Source of the DNA: Spirochaetales bacterium
GTDB taxonomy: Bacteria > Spirochaetota > Spirochaetia > SZUA-6 > JAFGRV01
Assembly (NCBI GenBank): GCA_016930085.1
Contig: JAFGHO010000085.1
Coordinates: 1 to 64,000, forward strand
DNA: 64,000 nt
Direction of reading: 5' to 3'
A program made the position numbers and the translations under genes. Below the pieces are notes generated by a model that saw only the letters and a program-made list of their open reading frames with translations, had not been told where the DNA came from and did not search any database. Of this stretch, positions 19,052-30,017 are shown in pieces (position 1 is the stretch's first letter; each line of letters begins with the position of its first letter).

Positions 19052-20611
19052 TCAGCCGCCTTTATACCGCTTCGGGTTTATTCCGAAGGCTTTAACGCGT
19101 AATCCCATAATCCGTTCCGTAATACCGAGATTGCGCGCCGCTTCAGCCATATTTCCCCTCGTTGACTTGAGTGCGTCACATATAAGCTCCCGTTCGAAAT
19201 TCTCAACCGCCTCCTTCAAATTGCCCGAATGCCTTGTGTTACTCGCCTCCGCGGTCTGGAGAGACGGCGGGAGGTGGTGTCCGTGAATGACACCGTCCAC
19301 ACTCAGAATAACGGCCCGTTCGATACAGTTTTCGAGTTCACGAACATTGCCCGGCCAATGGTAGGCCATCAGCATATCGATTGCCGGAGTCGATATTCGT
19401 TTTATCTCCTTGTTATTGGTACTGCCGTATTTTTTTATAAAATGATCGGCAAGGAGGATGATATCGGTCTTTCGCTCGCGCAGGGGGGGAATGTGGATGG
19501 GAAAGACATTGATTCTGTAGTAGAGGTCTTCCCTGAACCGTCCCTGTTTCATGAGTTCTTCGAGGTTCCTATTGGTTGCGGCAATGATCCGCACATTAAC
19601 TTTAATGGTACTCATGCCGCCGACACGTTCGAACTCTTTTTCCTGGAGTACCCGAAGGAGTTTTATCTGGGTCGTCGCGGAAATATCACCGATTTCATCC
19701 AAAAAAATCGTGCCGCCATCCGCGAGTTCAAAACGGCCTTTACGGGATGAAACGGCACCGGTAAAAGCGCCTTTTTCATGGCCGAAAAGCTCGCTTTCGA
19801 TGACTGAGTCTGGAAGGGCGGCACAGTTGACCTTGATAAAGGGATGCTTCGCGCGAAGGCTGTTGTAATGGATTGCATGGGCGATCAGTTCCTTGCCGGT
19901 TCCGCTTTCACCCCGAATAAGAACCGATGTATCGCTTTTGGAGACCTTTGCCACAAGGCTGTAGACATCCTGCATTTCACGTGAATTACCGATGATATTC
20001 TGCGGTTGGAAACGCTCCTGTAATTCTTCCAAAAGCCGTTTGTTTTCATCAACGAGTCTTTTTTTCTCTTCGATTGCCGACTGACGAAGCTGGACGGCCC
20101 GAGCGATCAGGGATGCAATAATCGAAAGAAGCCGGACATCCTCTTCAAGGGTGATGTTTTCATCGAAAAGTCTGTCGGCGCTGAGTGCCCCAACGGCTTC
20201 CTTCCCGATCTTGATGGGCACACAGATAAAGGCGATATTCGATTTATCGATTCCCTTGCGCGCCCCGGTTCTGTCGAGGAACTGGGGTTCCTCGGAAAGA
20301 CGGGGGACGACCATCGGTTTTCCTGTCTGAACCACCTGGCCGGTAATGCCCTCTCCCAAACGGTACCTTCCCCGCTGCTGTTGGCTTACCGAAAGTCCGT
20401 AGGCCTCTTCGATGTAGATCTCACCGGTGTTTCTGTCCAGCAGGGTAATCGTTCCGCGAAGCATCCCCATATGATCGGCGATGAGTTCAAACACGGGATT
20501 AATGACATCCCGAAGGTCGATACTCTGATTCAGGGTTTCACTGATTTCAAAAAGGAGGGTAAGCTCGTTTATTTTTCTTTTCAGTACCGTCTCTTTATCC
20601 GGTTGCGCCAT
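19052..20611 (-). CDS. NifA-like sigma-54 activator: GAF, AAA+, Fis HTH
   Basis: The start at 20611 gives 519 residues. An alternative at 20626 would place GGAGG directly against its ATG. Residues of about 20-170 form a GAF domain ([30 protein letters not shown]). The central AAA+ domain shows Walker A GESGTGKE, the sigma-54 contact loop GAFTGA, Walker B IFLDEIGD and [11 protein letters not shown]. The C-terminal Fis-type helix-turn-helix is [12 protein letters not shown]. It should remodel sigma-54 RNA polymerase to start transcription in response to a small ligand or partner at the GAF domain. It is divergent from the 21051 gene with its sigma-54 promoter, so it may regulate that gene. It could equally act on glnA. 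Confidence 0.93.
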   Translation of the reverse strand: MAQPDKETVLKRKINELTLLFEISETLNQSIDLRDVINPVFELIADHMGMLRGTITLLDRNTGEIYIEEAYGLSVSQQQRGRYRLGEGITGQVVQTGKPMVVPRLSEEPQFLDRTGARKGIDKSNIAFICVPIKIGKEAVGALSADRLFDENITLEEDVRLLSIIASLIARAVQLRQSAIEEKKRLVDENKRLLEELQERFQPQNIIGNSREMQDVYSLVAKVSKSDTSVLIRGESGTGKELIAHAIHYNSLRAKHPFIKVNCAALPDSVIESELFGHEKGAFTGAVSSRKGRFELADGGTIFLDEIGDISATTQIKLLRVLQEKEFERVGGMSTIKVNVRIIAATNRNLEELMKQGRFREDLYYRINVFPIHIPPLRERKTDIILLADHFIKKYGSTNNKEIKRISTPAIDMLMAYHWPGNVRELENCIERAVILSVDGVIHGHHLPPSLQTAEASNTRHSGNLKEAVENFERELICDALKSTRGNMAEAARNLGITERIMGLRVKAFGINPKRYKGG

Positions 20612-20810
20612 CCTTTTCCCTCTCATCCTCCATTCAAACCTCTCTGTCCATATGGGACAACATCATGACCGGCTTTTTTGGGGTGCCTATAGACTATCTC
20701 TTTTCACACTATAAAATCAATCATGACAGCATATGAATCACTAAAAATGTTATCCTTTTTCTATCATTAATTTACAATTTGATCTACTAACCGTATCCGC
20801 TAAACATCAT

Positions 20811-20839
20811 ATTGAAACGATAAATTTCAGATTGAAACG
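20811..20839 (+). promoter_or_regulatory. paired direct repeats, candidate upstream activator sites
   Basis: ATTGAAACG occurs exactly twice, at 20811-20819 and 20831-20839, spaced 20 bases (about two helical turns). A short TGAAA-N7-TTTCA palindrome overlaps them. They lie about 90-115 bases upstream of the sigma-54 promoter at 20926-20941, the usual distance for enhancer-binding activators. Confidence 0.5.
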
Positions 20840-20925
20840 TGTACAGATGATTTCCATTTCCAAAACAATCCCTCTCAACTCATTATTTATTTATCCTGAT
20901 GTAAAATAAGGACGGACCAATCATA

Positions 20926-20941
20926 TGGCACAGCTTTTGCA
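20926..20941 (+). promoter_or_regulatory. sigma-54 (-24/-12) promoter
   Basis: TGGCACAGCTTTTGCA is a near-perfect match to TGGCAC-N5-TTGCA. It is 110 bases upstream of the lipoprotein at 21051 and is not inside a coding frame. Confidence 0.85.
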
Positions 20942-21050
20942 TTAATAAATTTTACGATGCCGCTTTTTCAGGAGCAACGGTATAACCCACAATTAAAATA
21001 CAGTTTTTCCCAGACCGGGAAAAGTTGTGATAAAAAGAAAGGAGGAATAA

Positions 21051-22220
21051 ATGAAAAAAAAGATAACCGTTTTGTTTGCGATCACTACTCTCTTCATTTT
21101 CGTTTCCTGTGAGTATCTGTTTATGCGAGAAGACAGTGAAAAACCACATATGGGGGGTTCACGGGAATATGCAGTTGAGGTGACGGAAAATTTGGCGGTA
21201 CTCGCGCCGTTATTCTCCGTCGTTATCAACAGCCATCCGGAAATACAGGAGGTAATACTCACTGAAACGGCCAAAATGTTCGACGGGGACAATGATGTAT
21301 TGTTTGAAACAATCAAGGATGTCAAGCTTTCACGTGACTACACCCGGAACCATCAAAATAAAACCTTTTTCGACCTTCTCGATGAAGAATACGAGAACCG
21401 GCAAAAATCACGGGGGACACACGATGAAAGGTTATCCTCCATTACCGGTTCGATACCTGATTTCAATCTCTACTATCATGATCCCCGGGAAAACAGAACC
21501 GATCCGTACAACGGAATAATCGTCACATCACTCCGTTACGATATCGATGATACCAGGATTGCGACACTCACCGGTTATGACGGAGAGGGCCATATCATCG
21601 AACTCTCTTCAGATCTCGAACCGGATTTTCCTGTTATCGTTTTGGGGATCAATGAACGAATCAGTCTTCATCAAGAGAATCATTATGAAGGACGGCATCT
21701 ATTGTATTCCGGAAACGAAATCCACCACGTTAAATCCAGAATGTCGGATAACAGCGAACCATGGTTTTTCGGCAGTCCCGAAATCTGGATGCTTTTTGCG
21801 GATTCATGTGATGAAAAGGGCGATACGAGCAGGGTTCTGGTATCGAAAAACCTGACTGATTTTAATAAAGAAAATACATGGTGGCAGAAGGATATTTACT
21901 GTTTACGCTGGAGTTCCATAACAGGAGACAGGTTTGGAATTTTTTATATGGAAGATGATGCGGATGCATGGTTCCATGACCTCAAGGAGATAACCCTGGA
22001 ACTGCAGGCGGAGGTCAGTCCTAAAATCGGGGGCGGGATCAAGTTCAGTTATGAAAAAGCAGTGAGTAACGGTGTTTTTGGCGGTAAAAAATGGTATGAC
22101 GAAGACGACTATCTCGGCGATGCCCTGGTGTATGGAGAGGATAATGGCAATTTAACAGCAGAAGGGCATAAGTATTCGACAGGTAACGTTGAGTTTTATT
22201 TAAAAACGATGGATTATTAG
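21051..22220 (+). CDS. lipoprotein of unknown function under sigma-54 control
   Basis: The protein has 389 residues and follows an AAAGGAGG site. A lipoprotein signal ends at FVSC (Cys20). The mature protein is acidic, has no transmembrane segment, and holds no motif I can assign. Conserved-looking blocks are WFFGSPEIWMLF, YCLRWSSITGDRFGIFYMEDD and KIGGGIKFSY. A DUF3103-like relation occurred to me but I cannot confirm it. The near-consensus sigma-54 promoter upstream and two enhancer-binding activators on either side indicate inducible expression of a surface or periplasmic protein, perhaps in a stress or nutrient response. Confidence 0.75.
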   Translation: MKKKITVLFAITTLFIFVSCEYLFMREDSEKPHMGGSREYAVEVTENLAVLAPLFSVVINSHPEIQEVILTETAKMFDGDNDVLFETIKDVKLSRDYTRNHQNKTFFDLLDEEYENRQKSRGTHDERLSSITGSIPDFNLYYHDPRENRTDPYNGIIVTSLRYDIDDTRIATLTGYDGEGHIIELSSDLEPDFPVIVLGINERISLHQENHYEGRHLLYSGNEIHHVKSRMSDNSEPWFFGSPEIWMLFADSCDEKGDTSRVLVSKNLTDFNKENTWWQKDIYCLRWSSITGDRFGIFYMEDDADAWFHDLKEITLELQAEVSPKIGGGIKFSYEKAVSNGVFGGKKWYDEDDYLGDALVYGEDNGNLTAEGHKYSTGNVEFYLKTMDY

Positions 22221-22571
22221 TCCTCATTGACTATGGCAGAAACAACACGCCGGCAAGGTATATAATGTTAAGTATAGTTTAAATAATAAACAACAGACTA
22301 TTATTTAAGAGAATACGATGATGATGATTTGACGGCTTTTCAAACATGGCAAAAACACGCCCCCGATCGTAGTATGCAGGATTAATAAAGTGATAAAAGG
22401 GGGCGTGTGCGCTGCCTATCGATCCGCTACACGATATCCACTTGAAAATACATGAGAAGAAATTTCACTTGCATGAGTTATTGAAAACTATTATCATGAC
22501 TGCCATGCCGTCAATACACATCCGGGGCACCGCATAAGCATACTCTTTATGACAGGAGTTTTAACAAGGCA
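22221..22571. other. intergenic gap with two inverted repeats
   Basis: No gene is supported. TTAAATAATA at 22279-22288 and TATTATTTAA at 22299-22308 are exact complements around ten bases, an AT-rich hairpin. ACACGCCCCC at 22355-22364 and GGGGGCGTGT at 22399-22408 form a GC-rich stem with a 34-base loop and no T-run. Either could mark transcript ends of the 21051 gene or a regulatory site for the NtrC-type gene that follows. Confidence 0.45.
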
Positions 22572-24002
22572 ATGAGTATATATCCTCCCTTTCCTCTGTT
22601 GATAGTCGACGATGAGAAAGATGTCTGTCAATCATATTGTTCACTTCTTGCCGACAACGGTATAACGAATGTTATCACATGCATCGACAGCAGAAAGTTA
22701 ATGAATATCATTGGCAAACAGCGTGTTTCACTCATTATCCTCGATCTCATGATGCCCTTTTTATCCGGTCATGATCTGCTTTCGTTGATCAGAAAAGAGT
22801 ATCCGGAGATACCGGTCATCATTGTCACGGCTTCGGAGGAAATCGGGTCAATAGCCAGATGCCTTAAAATCGGTGTATACGATTATGTCATAAAACCTGT
22901 CGACGATATGAGGCTGGTTACCTGCATCAAGCATGCCTTTACTGAAAACGAATTAAAGCAGGATATAAAGAAACTCAACACCTCATTACTCGAGACCACA
23001 TTACATCATCCGCACGTCTTTAGCGGGATTATCACAAACAGCGAATCCATGAAACGGATATTCAGGTACATTGAAGCGATCGCATCGAGTCCCAAACCCG
23101 TCCTCATAACGGGTGAAAGCGGGACGGGCAAGGAATTGATAGCCCGCGCCATCCACTACTCAAGCGGGCGTACCGGAAATTTTGTACCGGTCAATATCAG
23201 CGGTCTCGATGAAGTGATGTTCTCAGACACTATTTTCGGCCATACAAAAGGCGCTTTTACCGGCGCTTCCGAGACAAGGAAAGGTCTTATTGAAAAAGCT
23301 TCAGGTGGAACGATATTTCTCGATGAAATCGGGGACCTGCAGCCGGCCTCCCAGATAAAACTTCTTCGCCTTCTTCAGGAGAACGAATACTATATGCTCG
23401 GCTCTGATGTGATAAGGACAACGACCGCAAGAATGATTTTCGCGACAAATACCCCTCTGGATGAGAAACAACTTACCGGTAATTTCAGAAAAGACCTTTA
23501 TTACCGTTTGATGACGCACAACATCAAGCTGCCCCCGCTCCGTAAACGGTCAGGCGATATACCCGTCCTCCTGCGTCATTTTGTCGGAAAAGCGGCATCG
23601 CAATTGAGAAAACAGGTCCCGGAGATCCCGGAACAACTCTATTTTCTCCTCGAAAAATATCCCTTTCCGGGTAATATCAGGGAACTGGAAGCCATGGTAA
23701 CTGATGCGGTCAGCGTCAATGAGGAACCCATACTTCCTGTGGGTCTGTTCTGTGATCATATAAGCGACCGGACAGTGACCCCCGCCCCTGAATCATATGA
23801 ATCCGTTACCGGTATAATCACGATAAGCGGAAAACTTCCGAAACTGAAAGATGTCGAACGTTACCTCATCAACCGGGCCATGAAACAGACAAACGGGAAC
23901 ATGACCGCCGCCGCTCGTCTTGTCGGCATTTCACCCGCAACCATGCTCAGACGCATAAAGGAAGAGAAAGAGCGGGATTATTCCGGCGGACTCGACAATT
24001 AA
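22572..24002 (+). CDS. NtrC-family response regulator
   Basis: The protein has 476 residues. Residues 8-120 are a receiver with Asp58 ([10 protein letters not shown]) as likely phospho-acceptor and a Lys in DYVIKPVDD. The AAA+ core carries Walker [23 protein letters not shown] and [10 protein letters not shown]. The C-terminal Fis-type HTH reads [12 protein letters not shown]. The kinase gene follows 16 bases after its stop, so the pair is a two-component system. Its phosphorylated form should activate sigma-54 promoters. Candidates in the window are upstream of 21051, 26609 and glnA. Confidence 0.94.
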   Translation: MSIYPPFPLLIVDDEKDVCQSYCSLLADNGITNVITCIDSRKLMNIIGKQRVSLIILDLMMPFLSGHDLLSLIRKEYPEIPVIIVTASEEIGSIARCLKIGVYDYVIKPVDDMRLVTCIKHAFTENELKQDIKKLNTSLLETTLHHPHVFSGIITNSESMKRIFRYIEAIASSPKPVLITGESGTGKELIARAIHYSSGRTGNFVPVNISGLDEVMFSDTIFGHTKGAFTGASETRKGLIEKASGGTIFLDEIGDLQPASQIKLLRLLQENEYYMLGSDVIRTTTARMIFATNTPLDEKQLTGNFRKDLYYRLMTHNIKLPPLRKRSGDIPVLLRHFVGKAASQLRKQVPEIPEQLYFLLEKYPFPGNIRELEAMVTDAVSVNEEPILPVGLFCDHISDRTVTPAPESYESVTGIITISGKLPKLKDVERYLINRAMKQTNGNMTAAARLVGISPATMLRRIKEEKERDYSGGLDN

Positions 24003-24018
24003 CGAACCGGAGATGACG

Positions 24019-25251
24019 ATGGACCCTGTTTTCAATGAGTTTCCTTTGCTGCAAACGGACGACCGGCTTTTCGTGACGCGCCTTCTCCTGGCAACCGGGG
24101 ACAGAGACTTTGTTGAAGGACTTTACGCTTCTTTTTTGAAATCCGGCGAATATCGTCTTGAAACAGCCGTCGACCGTGAGGGCATACTCAGCCATTTCAG
24201 GAATCGCGGACCGAAAATCCCGGACATCCTCATTATCGATGCCGGCCTCCCCGGCGGACCGGTCGATAAAATTTGTACCGAAGTGAGAAAAGAATTTCCG
24301 AAAACGGTAGCGGCGATCATCGCCGTTGTGTCCGGAAGGGAGACGGACGAAATCCGGGCGCTTTACGAATCAGGGGTGAATGATTGTATGACAAAGCCGT
24401 TTTCACACGAAGAACTGATCCTGCGTATCAAAGCCCAGGCGGAAATCCTCCACCTTAGAAAAAAAGAAACGATGATCAACCACCAGCTTGCCCGGATCGA
24501 CAGCCTCATCACCCTCGGTGAGGCTTTATCCGGTATTATGCATGAAATCGGGAACGTTATATCGGTGATCAAAATAGACACCCGGCTTTTACGAAACAGA
24601 TTCACCGCCGTAAAAGGTGTACTCGACGAATACCTGGAAACCCGGGGTGATTTTCCGGTCGGCTCCCGCTCATATTCGGCGGTACGGGATCGTCATCATG
24701 AGGTGTATGAGAGAATACTAAGAAATATTTCAAGAATTACGAAACTCGCCGATTCGATAAAGGCCTTCGCGAAGAAGGAGTCCATGCGCGGTGAGGAGGT
24801 CGTTATTGCGGATGTCGTAAAAGAAGCGTATAAACTATGCCGGCATAAAGCCCGGAAATCCTGCGTTCGATGGCGAAAGAAAATACCGAAGAATCTGCCT
24901 CCCGTGCCGGGCAACTTTCAGTTTCTGCTTCAGGCGATGGTCAATCTTTTTATCAATGCAATCGAGGCGGCGGACAAACCGGATCCGTTCATTGGGGTTA
25001 CTCTTCATTATCAAAAACGGGCGGCCCTCATGTATATTATCATCGAAGATAACGGCCGCGGTATCGAAGAACAATATCGAAAACGGATATTCGAACCTTT
25101 TTTTACCACAAAGCAAGCCATCGGAGGTACGGGACTGGGGCTGCCGCTTGTATTGAAAATCATCGAACGGCATGACGGTGTTATCCGCATCGAGTCCGAA
25201 CAAGGTGAAGGGACAATCGTAACAATTATAATCCCGGCGGCAAAAACGTGA
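24019..25251 (+). CDS. histidine kinase with N-terminal receiver domain
   Basis: The ATG at 24019 gives 410 residues and sits seven bases after GGAG; the ATG at 24013 is too close. Residues 15-140 form a receiver-like domain (Asp74 in ILIIDAGLPG, Lys126 in CMTKPFS). The H-box is SGIMHEIGN with His175. The ATPase has NLFINAIEAAD, EDNGRGIEEQ, a KRIFEPFFTTK and GLGLPLV boxes. It lacks membrane helices, so it senses a cytoplasmic signal or receives phosphate from another kinase. The pair with the NtrC-like regulator upstream is almost certainly a cognate set. Confidence 0.92.
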   Translation: MDPVFNEFPLLQTDDRLFVTRLLLATGDRDFVEGLYASFLKSGEYRLETAVDREGILSHFRNRGPKIPDILIIDAGLPGGPVDKICTEVRKEFPKTVAAIIAVVSGRETDEIRALYESGVNDCMTKPFSHEELILRIKAQAEILHLRKKETMINHQLARIDSLITLGEALSGIMHEIGNVISVIKIDTRLLRNRFTAVKGVLDEYLETRGDFPVGSRSYSAVRDRHHEVYERILRNISRITKLADSIKAFAKKESMRGEEVVIADVVKEAYKLCRHKARKSCVRWRKKIPKNLPPVPGNFQFLLQAMVNLFINAIEAADKPDPFIGVTLHYQKRAALMYIIIEDNGRGIEEQYRKRIFEPFFTTKQAIGGTGLGLPLVLKIIERHDGVIRIESEQGEGTIVTIIIPAAKT

Positions 25252-25357
25252 ACGGACCGGTTTTTGTTATTACATGGAAACAGGTCACCACTAAAAGGAT
25301 TTTATCGTGGACAAAGACGGATTACATTGATTAGAATCGCATGAAAGGAGGGTCGTG

Positions 25358-26287
25358 ATGATGTTTCCGAGATTTTACGATGAAAATAAAATAGAGGAAA
25401 TATATCTTCCGCGCTTCGATGAAATAAAGGAAGAGGCTTTCAGTCTCGAAATAAAACCTTCCTCTTCGGATGCGCGCAGGCACAGGACCGCGGTTCTTCT
25501 TATCGATTTTCAGATTGATTTCTGCAACCGGAAAGGAAGCCTTTATGTCCCCGGCGCGGAACGCGATATTGCCAATACCATCCGCTTTCTTTTGTCCAAT
25601 CTCGAAAAAATAACCACCATCTACCCCACACTCGATTCACATCTCGCATTCCAGATTTTTTACGGTACCTGGTGGCTGAACGCCGAGAATAAGCATCCCG
25701 CGCCGTTCACCATTATCACGCCGGAGGATATCGAAACGGGAAAGTTCAGACCGATGCATAACCCGGAATGGAGTGTCAGGTACGTCAATACCCTGAAAGA
25801 AAACGGAAGCAAGCCCCTCTGTATCTGGCCCGAACATACGATGATCGGGACGCCGGGTCACGCACTGGTACCGTCACTTTATGAGGTCTGCTATTTCCAT
25901 TCGATCGTACGTCAATCACAGACATTATTTCAGGTAAAAGGCGATATTCCTGAAAGTGAAATGTACGGCGCCTTCTCGCCCGAAGTACCGGTACCGGATA
26001 ACGGCAGTGGGGGAATTAACACCGATCTGATCGGCATCCTCAATACCCACGACAAGATACTGGTCATGGGTGAGGCGAAAAGCCATTGCGTTCTCGAATC
26101 CGTCCGTCAGCTGGTCGAGTTTTTTCACGGTAAACCGGAAACACTCGTGAAAATCCATGTTTTCACCGACTGTATGAGTGCCGTCCGGCATCCGGACATC
26201 GATTTCGAGGCGATCGCGCAGAGGGAGTTCGAAGCGTTCGAGAAAAAGGGCGTTAAGATTATAAAAAGTACGGATGCGATTTTATAA
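25358..26287 (+). CDS. isochorismatase/nicotinamidase-like cysteine hydrolase
   Basis: The start at 25358 gives 309 residues and is five bases after AAGGAGGG; the next ATG at 25361 is also possible. The sequence shows the family elements: VLLIDFQIDFC with the catalytic Asp, a WPEHTMIGTPG segment that matches the nicotinamidase block W-P-x-H-x-x-x-G-T-x-G, and GEAKSHCV with the nucleophilic Cys. It probably hydrolyses an amide such as nicotinamide in the NAD salvage route, but other isochorismatase-type substrates are possible. It is about 120 residues longer than classic nicotinamidases because of an N-terminal extension and an insert. No operon partner is evident. Confidence 0.8.
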   Translation: MMFPRFYDENKIEEIYLPRFDEIKEEAFSLEIKPSSSDARRHRTAVLLIDFQIDFCNRKGSLYVPGAERDIANTIRFLLSNLEKITTIYPTLDSHLAFQIFYGTWWLNAENKHPAPFTIITPEDIETGKFRPMHNPEWSVRYVNTLKENGSKPLCIWPEHTMIGTPGHALVPSLYEVCYFHSIVRQSQTLFQVKGDIPESEMYGAFSPEVPVPDNGSGGINTDLIGILNTHDKILVMGEAKSHCVLESVRQLVEFFHGKPETLVKIHVFTDCMSAVRHPDIDFEAIAQREFEAFEKKGVKIIKSTDAIL

Positions 26288-26369
26288 TACAAGAAAATAG
26301 TAATTCCCTCACCCTCCTGTTACCGATACCCGTCACTTCACCGTGAAGCGTTACCTCTTCCAACAGTGC

Positions 26370-26389
26370 AATGCAAACCGGGTTGCATT
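26370..26389. promoter_or_regulatory. inverted repeat upstream of the AraC-type gene
   Basis: AATGCAA-N6-TTGCATT is an exact inverted repeat, with additional TGCAATGC copies at 26367-26374 and 26392-26399. It lies about 165-185 bases before a sigma-54 promoter and could be an enhancer site. Confidence 0.45.
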
Positions 26390-26552
26390 TTTGCAATGCC
26401 GGGTAATTTTCTGTGTTATAAAGATTTGAGACAACGTTCGCGTTTCCGCTCTTATCCTCATTGCATTTTACCAATGTCATACTTCCGCACACGAATGGCC
26501 GGGATCGAGTCAATTCATTACAGGAAAAGAGATTACATCAAATATACGTATC

Positions 26553-26568
26553 TGGCACATTTTTTGCA
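26553..26568 (+). promoter_or_regulatory. sigma-54 (-24/-12) promoter
   Basis: TGGCACATTTTTTGCA matches TGGCAC-N5-TTGCA exactly and is 41 bases from the ATG at 26609. Confidence 0.85.
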
Positions 26569-26608
26569 GTTAATCAATAGACAGAGAAAGAAAACAAAGG
26601 GTAGCATA

Positions 26609-27838
26609 ATGAAAGTAATGACTGATATATTTTCCGTTATGGCGGCGATCGGCCTCGCAAATGGAATGTTTGTCATCATTGTATTGTTCAAAATCAAAAA
26701 AGGGGATACCGGCTTTAACGGGTTTATCTCGTTGATTTTTATCTGCTTTACTATCGATGCCTGCTGGGGAATAGTCTTTCAAAACATCCTCCGCCATCTA
26801 TTGCCGTCATTGGTTCACTTCTGGTCCCCCGTTCGTCTGCTTTACGGCCCGATCCTCTACTTCTACGCCAAAACGACGGCGGCAGACGATGTTAACATCG
26901 GGATAAAACAATGCATCCATTTTCTTCCGTTTTTCCTTTCTCTGGGTTATTTGCTGCTCTTCTTCTCTGACGGATTTACTTCAATCGGAAATATGGCGGG
27001 ACCATCCACCCATCCGCTCTTTTTAATCACGCAGGATAAAACGGATATTGTTATCGCTCTTTCCCAATTCCATTTATTCATGTACCTCCTCCGTATTATA
27101 CCGATATACAGGAAATATGGAAGCGAACACTGTTCTCACGGCGATCCCCGTCACGGATTTCTTCGTTATTTTCTGTTCGTCTTTTTCGCCATACTGCTGA
27201 TTAATCTTGTAACGGAAATATCGGCCGCCGCAGGGGGTAATCGGTCTATCGCCTTCGGAATATATCCGGCCCTTCTCCCCGTTATTATCTTTATAAGCGG
27301 ATGTACAATGCTGATCCGTATCGCGAAACCCAGGAATGATAAAGCCGATGAAATTGAAGACGAAGCACACAACAGACCCAAATACACGCGAATCGGATTG
27401 TCGCAAAAGGAAGCCGGGAATTATATTAGCAAACTGAACGCGATCATGGAACGCGAAAAGTTGTATACCGATCCGAATATCGCCCTCCCCACGCTGGCGA
27501 AAAAGCTTTCCATACCGCGAAACACCCTCTCGTATATCATCAACAATTATATGGGACTCACCTTCTATGATTTTATCAACAAATTCCGCGTCGAACAGGT
27601 AAAAGAATTACTCGAAGATCCGGAGCATCAGGAAAACAATATACTCGAAATCGCCTATTTTTCCGGCTTCAACTCGAAATCTTCATTCAACAGCGTTTTC
27701 AAGAAACTGACGAACTTCTCCCCTTCCGAATACAGGAGGAAATTCGTCGCCACTCCCGGCTCGAGGGGAATAGATTCCCACCTGCTTTCGGGAGAAAGCC
27801 GTATGCATTCGGTAATGGGATACGCACACAGCCGGTAA
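26609..27838 (+). CDS. membrane-bound AraC-family regulator
   Basis: The start at 26609 is chosen because the sigma-54 promoter ends just before it, giving 409 residues. The first 230 residues contain about seven hydrophobic helices (IGLANGMFVIIVLF, FISLIFICFTIDACW, FFLSLGYLLLFF). The C-terminus is an AraC-type HTH (LSIPRNTLSYIINNYMG, EIAYFSGFNSKSSFNSVFKKLTNFSPSEYR). Such proteins sense an extracellular or membrane signal and bind DNA from the membrane. Its control by sigma-54 is unusual for AraC-type genes. Targets are unknown. Confidence 0.88.
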   Translation: MKVMTDIFSVMAAIGLANGMFVIIVLFKIKKGDTGFNGFISLIFICFTIDACWGIVFQNILRHLLPSLVHFWSPVRLLYGPILYFYAKTTAADDVNIGIKQCIHFLPFFLSLGYLLLFFSDGFTSIGNMAGPSTHPLFLITQDKTDIVIALSQFHLFMYLLRIIPIYRKYGSEHCSHGDPRHGFLRYFLFVFFAILLINLVTEISAAAGGNRSIAFGIYPALLPVIIFISGCTMLIRIAKPRNDKADEIEDEAHNRPKYTRIGLSQKEAGNYISKLNAIMEREKLYTDPNIALPTLAKKLSIPRNTLSYIINNYMGLTFYDFINKFRVEQVKELLEDPEHQENNILEIAYFSGFNSKSSFNSVFKKLTNFSPSEYRRKFVATPGSRGIDSHLLSGESRMHSVMGYAHSR

Positions 27839-27860
27839 ACGGCGACCTGCCGGCCGCGAA

Positions 27861-27895
27861 AAAAAAGGCCGCCGTTTTCATTTGTCACGGCGGCC
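27861..27895. terminator. terminator between convergent genes
   Basis: GGCCGCCG at 27867-27874 pairs with CGGCGGCC at 27888-27895. On the minus strand a run of eight T follows, ending gdhA. It lies 30 bases after the stop of the plus-strand AraC gene. Confidence 0.85.
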
Positions 27896-27919
27896 GTCGA
27901 TATCGATATACACCGAACG

Positions 27920-29320
<1,401 letters not shown>

Positions 29321-29334
29321 TTATGGTAATTCTT

Positions 29335-29352
29335 CTGGCAATGCATTGCCAG
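29335..29352. promoter_or_regulatory. 18-bp perfect palindrome in gdhA leader region
   Basis: CTGGCAATGCATTGCCAG is self-complementary over all 18 bases, about 45 bases upstream of the gdhA start. It looks like a dimeric repressor operator. Its half-site GGCAATGC resembles TGCAATGC in the 26366-26400 region. Confidence 0.6.
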
Positions 29353-29443
29353 ATCGTTATGATTGCTCAGAATACCAGGTTTCGGTATATGTGTCAAGAA
29401 AAAAATGCTGTATTTTACGTTTTGAACCCCCAAAATATTCAAC

Positions 29444-29507
29444 AGGCTCAAACACACGCACATCCTCAGACAGAATAGAATCTTCGGATGTGTATGTGCT
29501 TGAGCCT
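29444..29507. repeat. long imperfect hairpin
   Basis: The arms at 29444-29465 and 29486-29507 are 22 bases with 19 matches, around a 20-base loop. No coding region is attached. It could be a structured RNA element, a decayed mobile-element end, or a weak terminator. Confidence 0.5.
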
Positions 29508-29632
29508 TGATAGCTTTTGACAGAGGGTTGAAACGAAAATCAATTGACAAGGGAGAGACAAGGTAACGTGATTTTATTTTTTACCAAAAAAACAGGTAGC
29601 GTTTGCATTACAAGACCGTGTATTTATCTGTC

Positions 29633-29794
29633 TCACGGTGACATATATATATCGATACCTTCCTGCTCCTGCCCCGAAAGCCCGTATTTCCGGCTGTGTT
29701 CGATATCACCGCTTCTTTGCGCAAGCCGTGCGGCCCGGATAGACTGCTCGGCCCTTTCTATGTTTGCTTCGATTTCTTTGTTATATGTACTCAT
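29633..29794 (-). CDS. small hypothetical protein (weak call)
   Basis: A 53-residue frame begins MSTYNKEIEANIERAEQSI. This N-terminal helix resembles the start of HEPN-like small proteins, but the sequence soon departs from that pattern and there is no ribosome site. It may be a relic. The region from 29860 to 30000 holds no gene and contains degenerate repeat-like sequence (an ATCCTGT-type tract at 29940-29975). Confidence 0.25.
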   Translation of the reverse strand: MSTYNKEIEANIERAEQSIRAARLAQRSGDIEHSRKYGLSGQEQEGIDIYMSP

Positions 29795-30017
29795 ATATAT
29801 TAACTTCGGTTTTAACATTACGATAGAGCTGCATAATCCCGTGTTCAAAATCATCTACAAACGCCGGTTTGGCTTACATCAATTGCGTGGATTCCAGCTG
29901 AACGGGATAAAGCATTTCGATAATCATAGGGATCATTTATCATATCTTGTTCATCCCGTATATATCCTGTCTAAAATAAAAATGAAAAAACGAAAAATAT
30001 GATATTATTCAATTTTA

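Noticed and set aside
29335-29352. gdhA palindrome read as a sigma-54 promoter
   Set aside because: TGGCAA and TTGC are present but the GG-to-GC spacing is one base short, and the symmetry fits an operator better.
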